A stretch of DNA of 64,000 bases from Balaenoptera acutorostrata (Eukaryota > Chordata > Mammalia > Artiodactyla > Balaenopteridae): NCBI RefSeq assembly GCF_949987535.1, contig NC_080081.1, positions 69,399,603 to 69,463,602 of the forward strand. Direction: 5' to 3'. Shown piece by piece: positions 37,640-49,600 of this stretch. A model generated the notes under the pieces. It ran no database searches. It saw nothing but the letters and a program-made list of their open reading frames with translations, and was not told the origin of the DNA. The translations under genes and the position numbers were made by a program. Position 1 is the first letter of the stretch. Each line of letters opens with the position of its first letter.

Positions 37640-38374
37640 AATAAAGTTGGAAACTACAAAGAGGTATCACCACACACTGGTCATAATGGCCATCATCAAA
37701 AAGCCTACAAATAATAAATGCTGGAGAGGGTGTGGAGAAAAATGAACCCTCCTACACTGTTGGCGGGAATATAAATTGGTGCAGCCACTATGGAAAGCAG
37801 TATGGTGGTTCCTTAAAAAACTGAAAATAGAGTTACCATATGATCCAGCAATCCCACTCCTGGGCATATATCTGGAGAAAACTGTAACTTGAAAAGATAC
37901 ATGCATCCCAATGTTCACTGCAGCACTATTTATAATAGCCAAGACATGAAAGCAACCTAAATGTCCATCAACAGATGAATGGAGAAAGAGGATGTGGTAT
38001 ATATACACAATGGAATATTACTCAGCCATAAAAAAGAATGAAATAATGCCATTTACAGCAACACAGATGGACCTAGAAATTATCATACTAAGTGAAGTAA
38101 GCCAGACAGAGAAAAACAAGTATCAGATGATATGGCTTATGTGTGGAATCTAAAAAAATATATACAAATGAACTTATTTTCAAAACAGAAATAGACTCAG
38201 ACATGGAAAACGAATTTATGGTTACCAAAGGGGAAAGGGATAAATTCGGAGTTTGGGATTAACATTTACACACTACTATATATAAAATAGATAACCAACA
38301 AGGACCTACTGTATAGCATAGGGAACGATATTCAATATCTTGTAATAACCTATAAGGGAAAAGAATCTGCAAAA

Positions 38375-38432
<58 letters not shown>

Positions 38433-38508
38433 AACTGAATCACTTTGTTGTATACCTGAAACTACCATAACATTGTAAATCAACTATACTTCAATTTAAA
38501 AAAGAAAA
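37640..38508 (+). mobile_element. 5'-truncated L1 3' end
   Basis: ORF2 end and 3' UTR: 'gtcataatggccatcatcaa', 'ccatatgatccagcaatccc', 'ccatcaacagatgaatggag' and 'aatcaactatacttcaattt'. A (TA)25 expansion lies at 38377-38427. The 113-codon minus-strand frame is antisense L1 sequence. Confidence 0.9.
38377..38427. repeat. (AT)25 microsatellite
   Basis: Uninterrupted AT dinucleotides inside the L1 3' UTR; likely polymorphic in length. Confidence 0.97.
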
Positions 38509-39497
38509 TTAGGAGTAGCTTTAATATTGATTCCTGTATTGTTCTAGCAATAAATAATATTCATATGTGGATATACTAACCATTCATCTCATTAAGAGAT
38601 GAATTTCCAGTAGCATTTTACTTTTCATGTTTAATAATTATTTTTCAAATCTCACAATATATTTATGTTGTATGATTGTAAGCTGATAATATTTGTAATA
38701 ATAATTTGTTCCAGAATAAAAATGTTAAGTACGTCGAATTTTATGGCTTTAGGAATCAAAAATATTAAAATTTTAATTCATTAGTATATGCTTTCTGCAT
38801 ATTAGTAGAATATAATGATCAATATAAGACTTTCAAGCATAAAATATTTTTAGAATAGATACATTTTCGGGAGGGAATCAAATGGAAATATTTGTTGAGT
38901 GAGAAAGAGGAATTATATAAAATGTCCATTTGAAAAAAGAGATTATTTGTACATTTTAAAACGCATGATGATGGTAACCAAATCATTATTCTTTTGGATA
39001 TATTTGATTCTACTGGGCATATCTGAAAAGTGAGTAAGAATTTTATTTTAAAATATCAATGTGTAGGAACGTGCTGGATACCACATCTTTTAAAAAGTTT
39101 TAAACTTATGAAAAAATTTAAATGTTAACTTAAACATGTGTAATATGGTATAAAATACTTTACAGGGTGGATGAAAAAAAGAGGACAATTACAATGGACC
39201 CACCCTGCACAATAAAGAAAACCTCAAATATCTGATGGAAGAGTCTTACTTTAGCCTCTTATCCAATTAATAATGAATACAGTCATCAAAATAAAACTAT
39301 CAGGGGTAGGCACTATAATCAGTAAAATCTAAAATGGACCAAAAAATGATCATTGAATCAAAGCTTTTCATTAAAACTTAGATGGAAAATAATCAATCCT
39401 GATGAAAATAAATAATTCATGTAATATAAAATTGAAATGGAAAAAACTGAAAATGGCTTAACTGTGAAGTAAATGAAAACGATCAAGAAATTAAGCT

Positions 39498-39791
39498 AGG
39501 GACTTCCTTCGTGGCGCAGTGGTTAAGAATCCGCCTGCCAATGCAGGGGACACGGGTTCGAGCCCTGGTCCGGGAAGATCCCACATGCCGTGGAGCAACT
39601 AAGCCCGTGTGCCACAAGTAGGGAGCTGGCGAGCCACAACTACTGAGCCTGCGTGCCACAACTACTGAAGCCCGTGTGCCTAGAGCCCGTGGTCTGCAAC
39701 AAGAGAAGCCACTGTAATGAGGAGCCCGCGCACAGCAACGAAGACCCGACACAGCCAAAAATAAATAAATAAATCTAAAAAAAAAAAAGAA
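39498..39791 (+). mobile_element. CHR-2 SINE (AAGAATCCGCC subfamily)
   Basis: Head 'gggacttccttcgtggcgca', B box intact. Exact 13 bp target duplication aagaaattaagct at 39485-39497 and 39792-39804. Confidence 0.95.
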
Positions 39792-40059
39792 AAGAAATTA
39801 AGCTGGCAAAATGATGGTTTTCAGGAAATGCATTTTCAATGAAAACTGAACAATATCTACTATATTGCTATACTTCTGAGGTTAAATATTCATAAACACA
39901 GCCACTATCACTATGTGGGTTAAAATTGCAGGGTCAAAATATCGTATAATTGGGAAAAATTTAGGCAGCCCACCTACAGAGAGCTTTTGATTTAACAACC
40001 TTGCATTTTGCTCTAATTCATGAATTTATGTACCTGCCTCTCCTAGATTTAAAGCCTCC

Positions 40060-40506
40060 CTAGGGTCTGCCTCTCTTACTAGCTGTGAGACCTCAGGCAA
40101 GTTAGTTCATTTTTAATTCTTAAGTTTCCATATCATAAGATGGGAGAAATGATAGTACCTAACCTCACAGGGTAGTTGTGAGAATTGAATGAAATAATTC
40201 TTTTAAAAGATGCTTAGGGCTTCCCTGGTGGCGCAGTGGTTGAGAATCTGCCTGCTAATGCAGGAGACACGGGTTCGAGCCCTGGTCTGGGAGGATCCCA
40301 CATGCCGCGGAGCGGCTGGGCCCGTGAGCCACGGCTGCTGAGCCTGCGCTTCTGGAGCCTGTGCCCCGCGACGGGAGGGGCCGCGATAGTGAAAGGCCCG
40401 CGCACCGCGATGAAGAGCGGTCCCCGCACCGCGATGAAGAGTGGCCCCCACTTGCCGCAACTGGAGAAAGCCCTCGCACGAACCAAAGACCCAGCACAGC
40501 CAAAAA

Positions 40507-40545
<39 letters not shown>

Positions 40546-40640
40546 AAATAAAAAAAATAAAAAAAATAAAAAAAAAAAAAAAGATGCTTAGTACAGTGCC
40601 TGGCACACAGGAAGTGCTTAACAAACGTTAGCCTCCTACT
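40060..40640 (+). repeat. MIR interrupted by a CHR-2 SINE
   Basis: MIR first part at 40060-40217 ('ctagctgtgagacctcaggc', 'tgatagtacctaacctcaca'). MIR end at 40592-40640 ('tacagtgcctggcacacagg'). Confidence 0.9.
40218..40578 (+). mobile_element. CHR-2 SINE (GAGAATCTGCC subfamily) with internal duplication
   Basis: Exact 13 bp target duplication aaaagatgcttag (40205-40217 and 40579-40591). It contains a 24 bp tandem duplication (40402-40425 and 40426-40449, about 22/24 identical) and a long (AAAT)n tail. CpG-rich, so probably a young insertion. Confidence 0.96.
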
Positions 40641-41009
40641 CTAATTAATGTCTACTTTCTTGGGTGTATTTGTACGGACATACACATGAACACACACTCA
40701 GCGCGTCTCCAGTTTTAACTTTCATTAATGACACTGCCAGCAAGGGAGTAGAAAACCTGGACCACAGCATATGACCTTTAAAACCAACAGCCACAGCTCT
40801 TGCTTCCTTGGTGGCAGTTTGCATTCTAGAAGTTTTCTGAAATCACAGTACTAACCAACTAGAAAGCCCAACTATCTGGGACGTCAGCTACCACTCCCAT
40901 CGTTAGTAGTGATAACTCTAGGAAGGTTTCTTCCTATCTAAGAAACAGCCTATAATCAGGCCAGCTCTTGCTACCAAGCTTGTCCTCATGATTTATCAAT
41001 TAATTTTTT

Positions 41010-41460
41010 AGTGACGCTCATTTAACAAGTATTTATTGAATTGCCACCATGAGCCGATGGCGAATGAGAGGCAGAGTCCCTGACTTCAAAGAGCTGTCTC
41101 TTGGAGACTCACCAACAGTGGGGAAGGTGGGGGGGAGCAGGGAAGGAAGAGGGTCTCAAGCAGAAGGAACATGTATGTAAATATGGTGCTTTGGGGAATG
41201 GGTCCAGGAAGTCTGGAACATAGATTATAAAGAGGAGAGAGGTGAAAAATAACATTAAAATAATAAAAAGTGGATAGGGAGCCAGGATGTGGGGCTAGAT
41301 CATGTAATTCAAGTTAAAGAGTTTGGATTTTTGGTCTGAGAGCAATGATGAGGCCCTGTGTTAAACAAAGACGTGAGATGATTAAATTCACACTTTAGAA
41401 ATCACTGCTGTGACTACAGTGTAGAGGCTGTTTTGACTGGAGAAGGGCAATACTGTTTCA
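41010..41460 (-). repeat. L2 relic, minus orientation
   Basis: 'acaagtatttattgaattgc' is the reverse L2 3' end. 'agagtttggatttttggtct' and 'ctgctgtgactacagtgtag' follow the reverse L2 order. Confidence 0.6.
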
Positions 41461-41569
41461 ATAACCTATGCAAATGCTATTTTATAGTCCTTAGTAGAAA
41501 ACCATGAACTCTTTCAAAAAAGAAGTATTATTTGTACCACTCCAATAGTATCTCTCACACTGTGGGAAG

Positions 41570-41705
41570 TACTTTAAAAATGATCTGTTTCATTACATAC
41601 TTCCTCCCAACTGTAGAGTTCATGAGGGTAGAGACTAGGTTGATTCCATTTTGTATTCCTTATAGAATCAGCACATGAAAGGAACTCAATCAATTTTGTG
41701 GAATA
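41570..41705 (+). repeat. L2 3' fragment
   Basis: 'gtagagttcatgagggtaga', 'gactaggttgattccatttt' and 'ggaactcaatcaattttgtg'. Confidence 0.6.
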
Positions 41706-42824
41706 AAATATTTTAAAATTTAACTTACAAACTTTGATTTGCAGCTGGAGTCCTCTGTGCCTACTTCATCTTCAAAGGCATGTAACTCTCAAAATTACAG
41801 TAAAACTCTCAAAATTAAAAAATGATATTGGCAAGGTTGCTTCATTTTTGTCCTGCTCGTGAATGTTCCCATGTGTAAATATTATGTATTTGGCTGTGTT
41901 TCCTCATTTTCTCAAATTTGGCAAACTCTGAAATCTTGTATTTGTCCCTCTGCTGTAATTTTACAAAGGGAAGGGATGGGGGAGGCAGAACTCTACACTA
42001 TTGGAAGGAAACTATTTTCTAGTTTCTAACACTCACTTTCACTTCCACACTTTCCCTTGTATTATTCTGTATAGTGACAAATTTTAATATATATTTAAAA
42101 CAAATATGACATATATATTTAATATGACAAATATATTTAAAACAAAAAATGACAAATTGTTATATATCTCCAAATAATCCTATCAGGTTATTTGGGTTTC
42201 TGGGTTAGAGGTTTTTCTTTGAATCAATTTGGTAGTAGGGTCTGATTGTGTAGATACTATAAATTGTCAGCACAAATTGTTTTCTGTTTTGGGAAATATT
42301 TCTTACTAAAGTTTTAGATATAGTAAGAAATGATACAAGATTAGATGGGGGAGTTGCAGTAATTATTGTTGCAATAGTGAAATCAGTCTTAACAGAGCAG
42401 ACATAATGGAGAATTGCTTTTCACTAGAGATCTAGTTATCGTATGGAGAGAAATCTTTTAGAATATTAAAATTTTTTTTACTTCCCAATTTTTATTTTAG
42501 AAAATGTAAAACAAAAAGTTTAAAAGTAGTGAGAAATGCATAATGAAGAGAGAATTTTTTTTAATTTAAGGGTGAAACTTTTTTCTCTAGTTAACATTTA
42601 TTTATATCATCCTGAAAAAAAATGGCATGCAATACAAATACTAGTGCACTTTTTAACTCATACCCATTACAGCTTCAAACACTTTAAAAAATTTTGGATC
42701 CCAGCACATCAATGAAAATCCTAATACAGTTTAAAAAGCATATATATGTATGGTATATAAGTATTTAAGAAGTGGTAACTACTAGTGGTACAAAACCCCA
42801 TATTAAACCACAAGGTGCATTACA

Positions 42825-43170
42825 CCCAGCTCTTACGTTCTAACCACCCTGATCACTTTCAGCTCCCAAATGTGCCATGTTCTACTCTGTCACGCTTTGT
42901 GCCCTTGCACATGGTGTTTCTTCTGCCTGGCAGATCCCTCCCTATTCTGTTCTTCTGATTAACTCCTATTAATGACTAAGCAAGAAGAGCCTGCTTCTCC
43001 CTCTGAGAACCCTCTACCCAACTCTGACACTCACCAAACCATTATTACCATGGTTGGTTTACTTGCAAACCTGTGAACCCACTGATAGCCAGAATTTTCA
43101 ATGCATCTCTGCGGTTTTCATACATAGCACAAAGCCCAGCACAGAGCAGTCATTTAATAGTAGTGATTAA
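42825..43170 (+). repeat. L2 fragment
   Basis: 'cttgcacatggtgtttcttc', 'tgcctggcagatccctccct', 'cacaaagcccagcacagagc' and 'agtcatttaatagtagtg'. Confidence 0.8.
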
Positions 43171-43679
43171 TTATGAATGCTTTTATTGATCTATATTTAG
43201 TAATACTCATGCACAGAAAAAGTTATCAATTTACAAGGTCTATATTAATTAAAAGCCATCCTATTAAGATAGTCCAGAGTTGATTCCCAATTTATTATGT
43301 ACTGGACAGGACATGGAAAGTGTCCCCTCCTGGTAAATTCCTTTTTACCATGTTGATTACCTGACCCCATCACTCTGGCCTTGGTGGACAGAACCGGGAT
43401 GGACAGCTCATATAAAGTAGTTATCTAAGTATCAATAGAGTAGCCACAACTAGTGGCGGTGAGAATCCTGTCCATCACAGCCATGCTATTATGAATGCTG
43501 GCAGGCTGACCCCATCAGATAATCTTTCTTAATGATTTCAATGTGAGATATTCAGGGAAAATTTTAAGCAGGAGGGTGGGAAGAAGCCAAAAGATGGAGA
43601 AGGCAGTCACCAGAAATCATAAGGCAGCAGGAATTCTGAGGAAGCAGAAGCCAAGACATAAAGAGATGAGTCTAATGGT

Positions 43680-44125
43680 AGATGCAACCATCTCCTGCTC
43701 CAAACACATCTGGGACCACTTTGCTCTCTTGGATCCAGTCCCACTGGTCTTCCTCCAGTCTTCTGTCCATACCATGTTGTTTTCTGTCACAGGGCCAATG
43801 CACATATTCTTCCCTCTCTGGAACTACTTCCCCTCCCCTATCTGCCTACTTCACGTCTACTCATCCTTGAGCTCTCCTGACTTCCTATTTTCGCAACCGA
43901 CCTCTCCCGCTAGGTAAAGTTGCCCTAACACACGCTCTCATAGCGCCACATGAGAGAAGGTCTCTTCACAGCACTTAGCACAAACGCAATCTTGCACATT
44001 TACTATGTAACTTATTAATGTGATCTCCCTCACTCTGCGGCCATTTGTTTCTGCTCGCTGCTGTATTGCTGGGCACAGTGCCCGGCACATCGCAGAAACT
44101 CAATACACACTCTGTTGAATGAATA
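43680..44125 (+). repeat. L2 fragment, well preserved
   Basis: 'gggccaatgcacatattctt', 'ctctggaactacttcccctc', 'agtgcccggcacatcgcaga' and 'gttgaatgaataaattt'. Open frames of 62 and 124 codons across it are not genes. Confidence 0.85.
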
Positions 44126-45034
44126 AATTTAAGGTATATTTAAAGTCAGTTGGTCTGTAGTAGCAAAAATATAAACAAAGACAGACAGTAACCAGCACTA
44201 TAATGTTAATGGGTGGCTGAGGTTGAAGGGACATTTAAAAGACTCAATCATTGGAACTCAGATGGAATTCCAGTTTTGAAGAAGGCCTGATGAGACTTTC
44301 CCATTCGTACTTTACTATGCTTTCCTACCATAAACTCTGTAGTAGACACTACTGCTCACCCACTCAGGACCTACTGCGGCTTCCCCTCCCCTCCACCTTC
44401 CTGACTAACAGAACCCTGATGGTGTTCAGTTAGTGACCTCTTCCATGCACTTCTGAGCCAGGGCACACCGACCTCATGGACAGTCCCAGAGGTGATCAGG
44501 TTTGAAAAGTGTCCCCATTCTTAAGAGGGCAGCAATGAAAGAGATGCTCCCTCTTTCCTCTAGACATTCCTGTGCTTAGGTTGATTTGGAGGAGTGTTGA
44601 AGCCACATTGCTATTGGTGTGAGAATGAGGACAAACCAAGGATGACAGAGTGGAGATGGGGAATGAACCTGGGTTCCTGAAAACATCCAGAAGCAGCTGA
44701 ATCAATCAACCCAAGAGACTAATATAATTCAGGACTTACTATTTTATGATAAATACACATACACACACATACATACATATATACGTATAAAGTCATTAGA
44801 GTTAGGGTATCTATTACTTGCCGCTGAAAGTTTTCTGATGCAAACTCTTATTACCTGATGTAACTTTCATGCCTCTGTTATTTGAAGAAGGAAAAAGCCT
44901 GACTAATACACAAACACCCACACACCCAACAAAATAGGAGCTTTCTGTGCTATCTGCTCATGTTCCTGTGAACCTAAACTAAAACTAAACTAAAAAATAA
45001 AGTCTATTAAAATTTTTTAAAATATGCAGACATT

Positions 45035-45321
45035 GGGGCTTCCCTGGTGGCGGAGTGGCTGAGAATCTGCCTGCCAATGGAGGGGACACAGGTTCGAGCC
45101 CTGGTCCGGGAAGATCTCACATGCCGTGGATCAACTAAGCCCATGAGCCACAACTACTGAGCCTGCGCTCTAGAACCCACGAGCCACAACTACTGAAGCC
45201 TGTGCACCTAGAGCCCGTGCTCTGCAACAAGAGAAGCCACTGCAATGAGAAGCCTGTGCACTGCAACGAAGACCCAACATAGCCAAAAATAAAATAAATA
45301 AAATAAATAAATTTTAAAAAT
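45035..45321 (+). mobile_element. CHR-2 SINE (GAGAATCTGCC head, short form)
   Basis: Head 'ggcttccctggtggcggagt'. Flanks atatgcagacatt (45022-45034) and atatgcatgcatt (45322-45334) form a duplication with two mismatches. Confidence 0.92.
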
Positions 45322-45924
45322 ATATGCATGCATTAAACATTTCCATACTTTGTAAATATTCTTGAATAGCTTCCCCTCCTTGTCTGCCTAATAAAGCCCT
45401 ACCACGTAATAAAAGCTTACTGTTCAAAAAACATTTCCTCAAAAAATATTTACCATTTATCAAGTATCTGCCAGGTGGGTGCCAGGCTCATCAGGAACCA
45501 GGAAGACAGTATGAATGTGAATAGTTTTTCAAGTTTTAAAGACTTTTCTTTTTCAGTGAAAATTAGTAATTGAAGACTATTTTCCTAGAATACCAGTTCA
45601 AAGTTTTCAAAGTGTGTTTTTACTTGAAAACCTGAGCATTCCTGGGCACTCACAGGTGCATCCTTGGGGTTCATAAGAATCTGTTTTTCTTTCTCTCAAA
45701 GCGAGAGCTCTTCTCGAATTACTATCTCCCAAAGAGCAGCCCTAGAATGAAACCCAATCTTCATGCAGGGAATTTGCATTTGGAAAGTCCTTTAGATTGG
45801 GTCTTATTTTAATGTGCATCTGCTCACCACAGGATGAGGGTTACCCTTGACACATTTCTTCATACTACCAGTATGTACCAATAAGCATGCACTTTATTAG
45901 CACTTAGTTTGGTGGACTAGGACC

Positions 45925-46145
45925 ATTTTTTACGTATTGGACATTAGAGGATGATATACGGACTGAAGTCTGACTCAACCACTTCCGAGCTGTGTAACTT
46001 GGGAACGTTCCCTAACATAACTGGGACACAGTTTCCACTTACATGAAATGAGAATGATCACATCCACTGTGGTATTAAATGAAATAACATATAAAGTGTT
46101 GAGTGGAGAGGTTGGCACAAAGGTAGTGCTACATGAGTGTGTTGA
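45925..46145 (+). repeat. MIR
   Basis: 'ccgagctgtgtaacttggga' and 'atgagaatgatcacatccac' in forward MIR order. Confidence 0.7.
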
Positions 46146-46849
46146 ACAAATGAACTCACAACCTCCCCACCAGGACCTTAAGTGAAACCCGCCGTCAGGA
46201 GTGACAAGAGCAGAGCCTGCTGTAGCCTCGGCCCAGATCCTTTTCCAGTGCGCATTGTTCTCTGATCCACACTCTGCTTCTGCAGTTCACATTGGTTCAA
46301 CTGTCTGGTTATTTGCAAGAACTTGTTCTTATATTCTACTTCCTAGATGACTTTCAGTGTTCTGTCTGCTGTGTTTGAAGTTTAATCTTTTAAAAAAAAA
46401 TCTTACTGCCTCAGCCAGAGACAATTCAGCTACTGGATTCCCTGTGTTATTTTTATTTCTACTCTCAAATTTCTATATTAGAGGATAATTAACAGCTCTT
46501 CAAAAAATGCAACTCAGTTTAAATGTAAACAGCTCGGTAAACACCCCTTGCTTTTACATGAACGTCTTCCACAAATATCTGTAATTGGAGGCAAAAGGAG
46601 GTTTAGAGATCTCCCAACTTTTGTTGGCAATGAAAATAGTATTTCCAGGGTTAGGCATCCCCAAAGGACTCTTCTACACCACTGTAATGTCCTAAGACTA
46701 CTTTTCTTTCTTCTGTTTACTTTATATTCCATGGTCGTAAACCTGTCGATTTGCAGCAAAATACTGCTTTGCTGAGAATTTGCCATTTATCTGTTTTACC
46801 TGAGTATCACGGTCAAATACCTCTCCCCAGGCAAAGGCTGTTAGCAGCG

Positions 46850-47600
46850 CATATCATTTGTTCACCAAACAAAAATTTAGCACCTACTAGGTTCCAGATA
46901 TTGTGCTAGGTGATGGGAAAACATTGGTGAATAAGACAAGGATGGTCCCTCCTTTTACGAAGCTTGTACTGTCTATTAATGTCTTTATAATTGATTGATA
47001 TAATAATTCTATTTTACTGGGATGTTGATAAAAATTAAATAGGTTACTGTATTTAACAAGTATCTCCACTATAAGTACCAGAGGTCCCCTTTCTATAGGC
47101 AAGAGGCTGTCCAGAGCATTCCCTGAAGAAAGGATTAACTGAAACATTGATTTCAAACTTAGCTCTCAATGAATGGTAGCTCTGCCGATTACTGTGATGC
47201 CACTGGGACCATTGAAAGGAGCGTAGTTATAAGATTAAATCTGCATTTTAGAAAGGCCACTTTGGAAGTAGTGAGGGGGAGGACTTGGAAGGATGCTAAA
47301 CTGGAAATCTGCATTGTGCCAGTAGGAAATGAAGGAAGTCTAAACTAAGACAGCTGCCGTAGGTAGGAAGAGAAAGAGAAAGAGTATAAAGATATTTATG
47401 AGACAGAATGAATAGGACTTGAATGTTTTTGTTTTGTTTTATGTTGAGGTAAAGAAATGAAAGGAATTAAAACTGTTGTAAGAGTTTCTGGTTCCAGTGA
47501 CTACGTGAGTGGTACTCTCCGCCACATTCTGGGATTAGGGTTACTGGCAGATGATGAGTGTTGTGAAAAAGATAAGAGGTTCAGTCCAGACGTCAGATAT
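46850..47600 (-). repeat. L2 relic, minus orientation
   Basis: Starts with the reverse 3' end 'cagatattgtgctaggtgat'. It continues 'gaataagacaaggatggtcc', 'ctgcattttagaaaggccac' and 'gattagggttactggcagat'. Two hairpins lie at its far end. Confidence 0.6.
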
Positions 47601-47660
47601 GACCATCACTCCACTTGTGAGTGACGGTCATGCTTTGCACAAGCATGAACTTGTGCAAAG
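47601..47660. other. Pair of adjacent inverted repeats
   Basis: Hairpin 1 (47601-47629): gacc-a-tcactc against gagtga-c-ggtc, 7 nt loop, one mismatch. Hairpin 2 (47633-47660): ctttgcacaag against cttgtgcaaag, perfect 11 bp stem, 6 nt loop. Function unknown. Confidence 0.85.
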
Positions 47661-47807
47661 AAAATGTGTTATCCACAAAAACAGTTAACCTATCGACACT
47701 TGGCTACTTTAAAGAAACGATAACAAGTAAATAAAATATTAATAAATTAAGTATCTAATTTGTTATTAAAGTTTTGCCCTCCACTAATAACATAAATAAA
47801 CCTAATG

Positions 47808-48162
47808 GGACTTCCCTGGTGGGGCAGTGGTTAAGAATCCGCCTGCCAATGCAGGGGACACAGGTTCGAGCCCTGGTCCGGGAAGATCCCACGTGCTGCG
47901 GAGCAACTAAGCCCAAGTGCCACAACTACTAAGCCTGCGCTCTAGAGCCCGTGAGCCACAACTACTGAGCCCACGCACCACAACTACTGAAGCCCGCGTG
48001 CCTAGAGTCCGTGCTCCGCAACAAGAGAAGCCACTGCAATGAGAAGCCCGTGCAACACAACGAAGAGTAGCCCCCGTTCGCCGCAGCTAGAGAAAGCCCA
48101 CGTGCAGCAACGAAGACCCAACGCAGCCAAAAATAAATAAATAAATAAATTTATTAAAAAAA
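47808..48162 (+). mobile_element. CHR-2 SINE (AAGAATCCGCC subfamily, long form)
   Basis: Head 'ggacttccctggtggggcag' and several 'cacaactactgag' units. Exact duplication aaacctaatg at 47798-47807 and 48163-48172. Confidence 0.95.
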
Positions 48163-48773
48163 AAACCTAATGATATTATTTTCTCCAGATATGGAGGTTA
48201 TTTATAGGTCTCAGTCTTAACCCCGTCTTAATGCTGAGTGTTTTTCCCCTGGTGCTCGCCATAGTGTCTGGCACACAGCAGTGAGGGCAGCTCCATGGAG
48301 CTCCACTGCATGTTTCTCCAATATTCATGTTTTAGTAAATAAATAAAAATGTATACTAGAGACATCCACATAAGCTAATTTATAAAGAAGGTAGCTCTTG
48401 TGTTATAGAATTCTACATGGGAGATGTACTATGAAGTGTAACTATATTTAGCTAATTATGAGTTATGTCATACAGTTAACTTTTTTTTTTTATGCCAGAG
48501 CAGAAAGATTCTTGTTGGGTAGGTAGGTAAATTAAAGTGATTCTTATCCTTATGACTAATGCCCCTATGACTTGGGAAGGGGGCATTCCATAGAGGAATA
48601 ATCTAGATGGGAAGTAGGGAGAAAAGGAGATATACCTATACGTATATAATTTCCATAATATATGTCTATATGATGTCTAATACACAAAAATAGATACCTG
48701 AGATTAACTGTACTATTTATCAATAATCTCCTCCTACAGACATTAAAGTTTTGCTTAAAAAAAAAGTCAAACT

Positions 48774-49112
48774 GGACTTCCCTGATGGCGCAGTGGTTAA
48801 GAATCCGCCTGCCAATGCAGGGGACATGGGTTTGAGCCCTGGTCTGGGAAGATCCCACATGCTGCGGAGCAACTAAGCCCGTGTGCCACAGCTGCTGGGC
48901 CTGTGCTCTAGAGCCTGCGAGCCATAACTACTGAGACCGTGAGCCTAGAGCCCGTGCTCCGCAACAAGAGAAGCCACTGGAATGAGAAGCCCACGCACCG
49001 CAACGAAGAGTATCCCCTGCTCGCTGCAACTAGAGAAAGCCCACGCACAGCAACAAAGACCCAATGCAGCCAAAAATAAACAAATAAATAAGTAAATTTA
49101 TTTTTAAAAAAA
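48774..49112 (+). mobile_element. CHR-2 SINE (AAGAATCCGCC subfamily)
   Basis: Head 'ggacttccctgatggcgcag' with full body and AAATAAATAAGTAAA tail. Flanks aagtcaaact and aagtaaaaca suggest a decayed duplication. Confidence 0.92.
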
Positions 49113-49124
49113 GTAAAACAGATA

Positions 49125-49600
49125 AGTCACAAACTGTACAAATGGCTCTTTCTTGATTAAAAACATGATTAACCTCACCCAGAGTAGAACTGAAACTATA
49201 TGGGGATACTATTTTTAGCCACAAGATTGGCAAAAATCTAAAAGTTTAATAATACTGAGCTTGTAAGGAAAACAGGCAATCACTATACTGCTGGTGGAAG
49301 TGCAGGTTAATATAACATATATCGAGAAAATTTTGTCATTACCTATCGAAACCTTCAAATACATATTCCCCTTGACACAGCAATTTCATTTCTAGGAATT
49401 TATCCTGCGGATATACGCCCAAGAAAGCAAGATGAAGTATGTACCAGATTCTTCACTGCAAAATTGTTTATATTAAAAAAAAAAAAGAATGGAAGGAAAT
49501 GACCATCAATGGGAGGGAGGGGGAAGGCACTAAATCAAAAAATTATTAAATAAAAATTTTAAAAAATAATTTAAGTATGGACTAAGCTTACGTTATTCGA
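49125..49600 (+). repeat. Older L1 3' fragment
   Basis: 'acaagattggcaaaaatcta', 'ctatactgctggtggaagtg', 'gacacagcaatttcatttct' and 'aggaatttatcctgcggata' identify a diverged mammalian L1 end. Confidence 0.8.

Noticed and set aside
37667..38008. 113-codon minus-strand frame
   Set aside because: It is the antisense of the L1 ORF2 end, which is recognisable in the plus direction.
40203..40624. Arg/Ala-rich frames of 82-136 codons
   Set aside because: They fall in a CHR-2 SINE. The same peptide patterns recur at every SINE in the window.
43543..43917. 124-codon plus-strand frame
   Set aside because: Its second half is clear L2 sequence, and the first half shows no protein similarity that I recognise.
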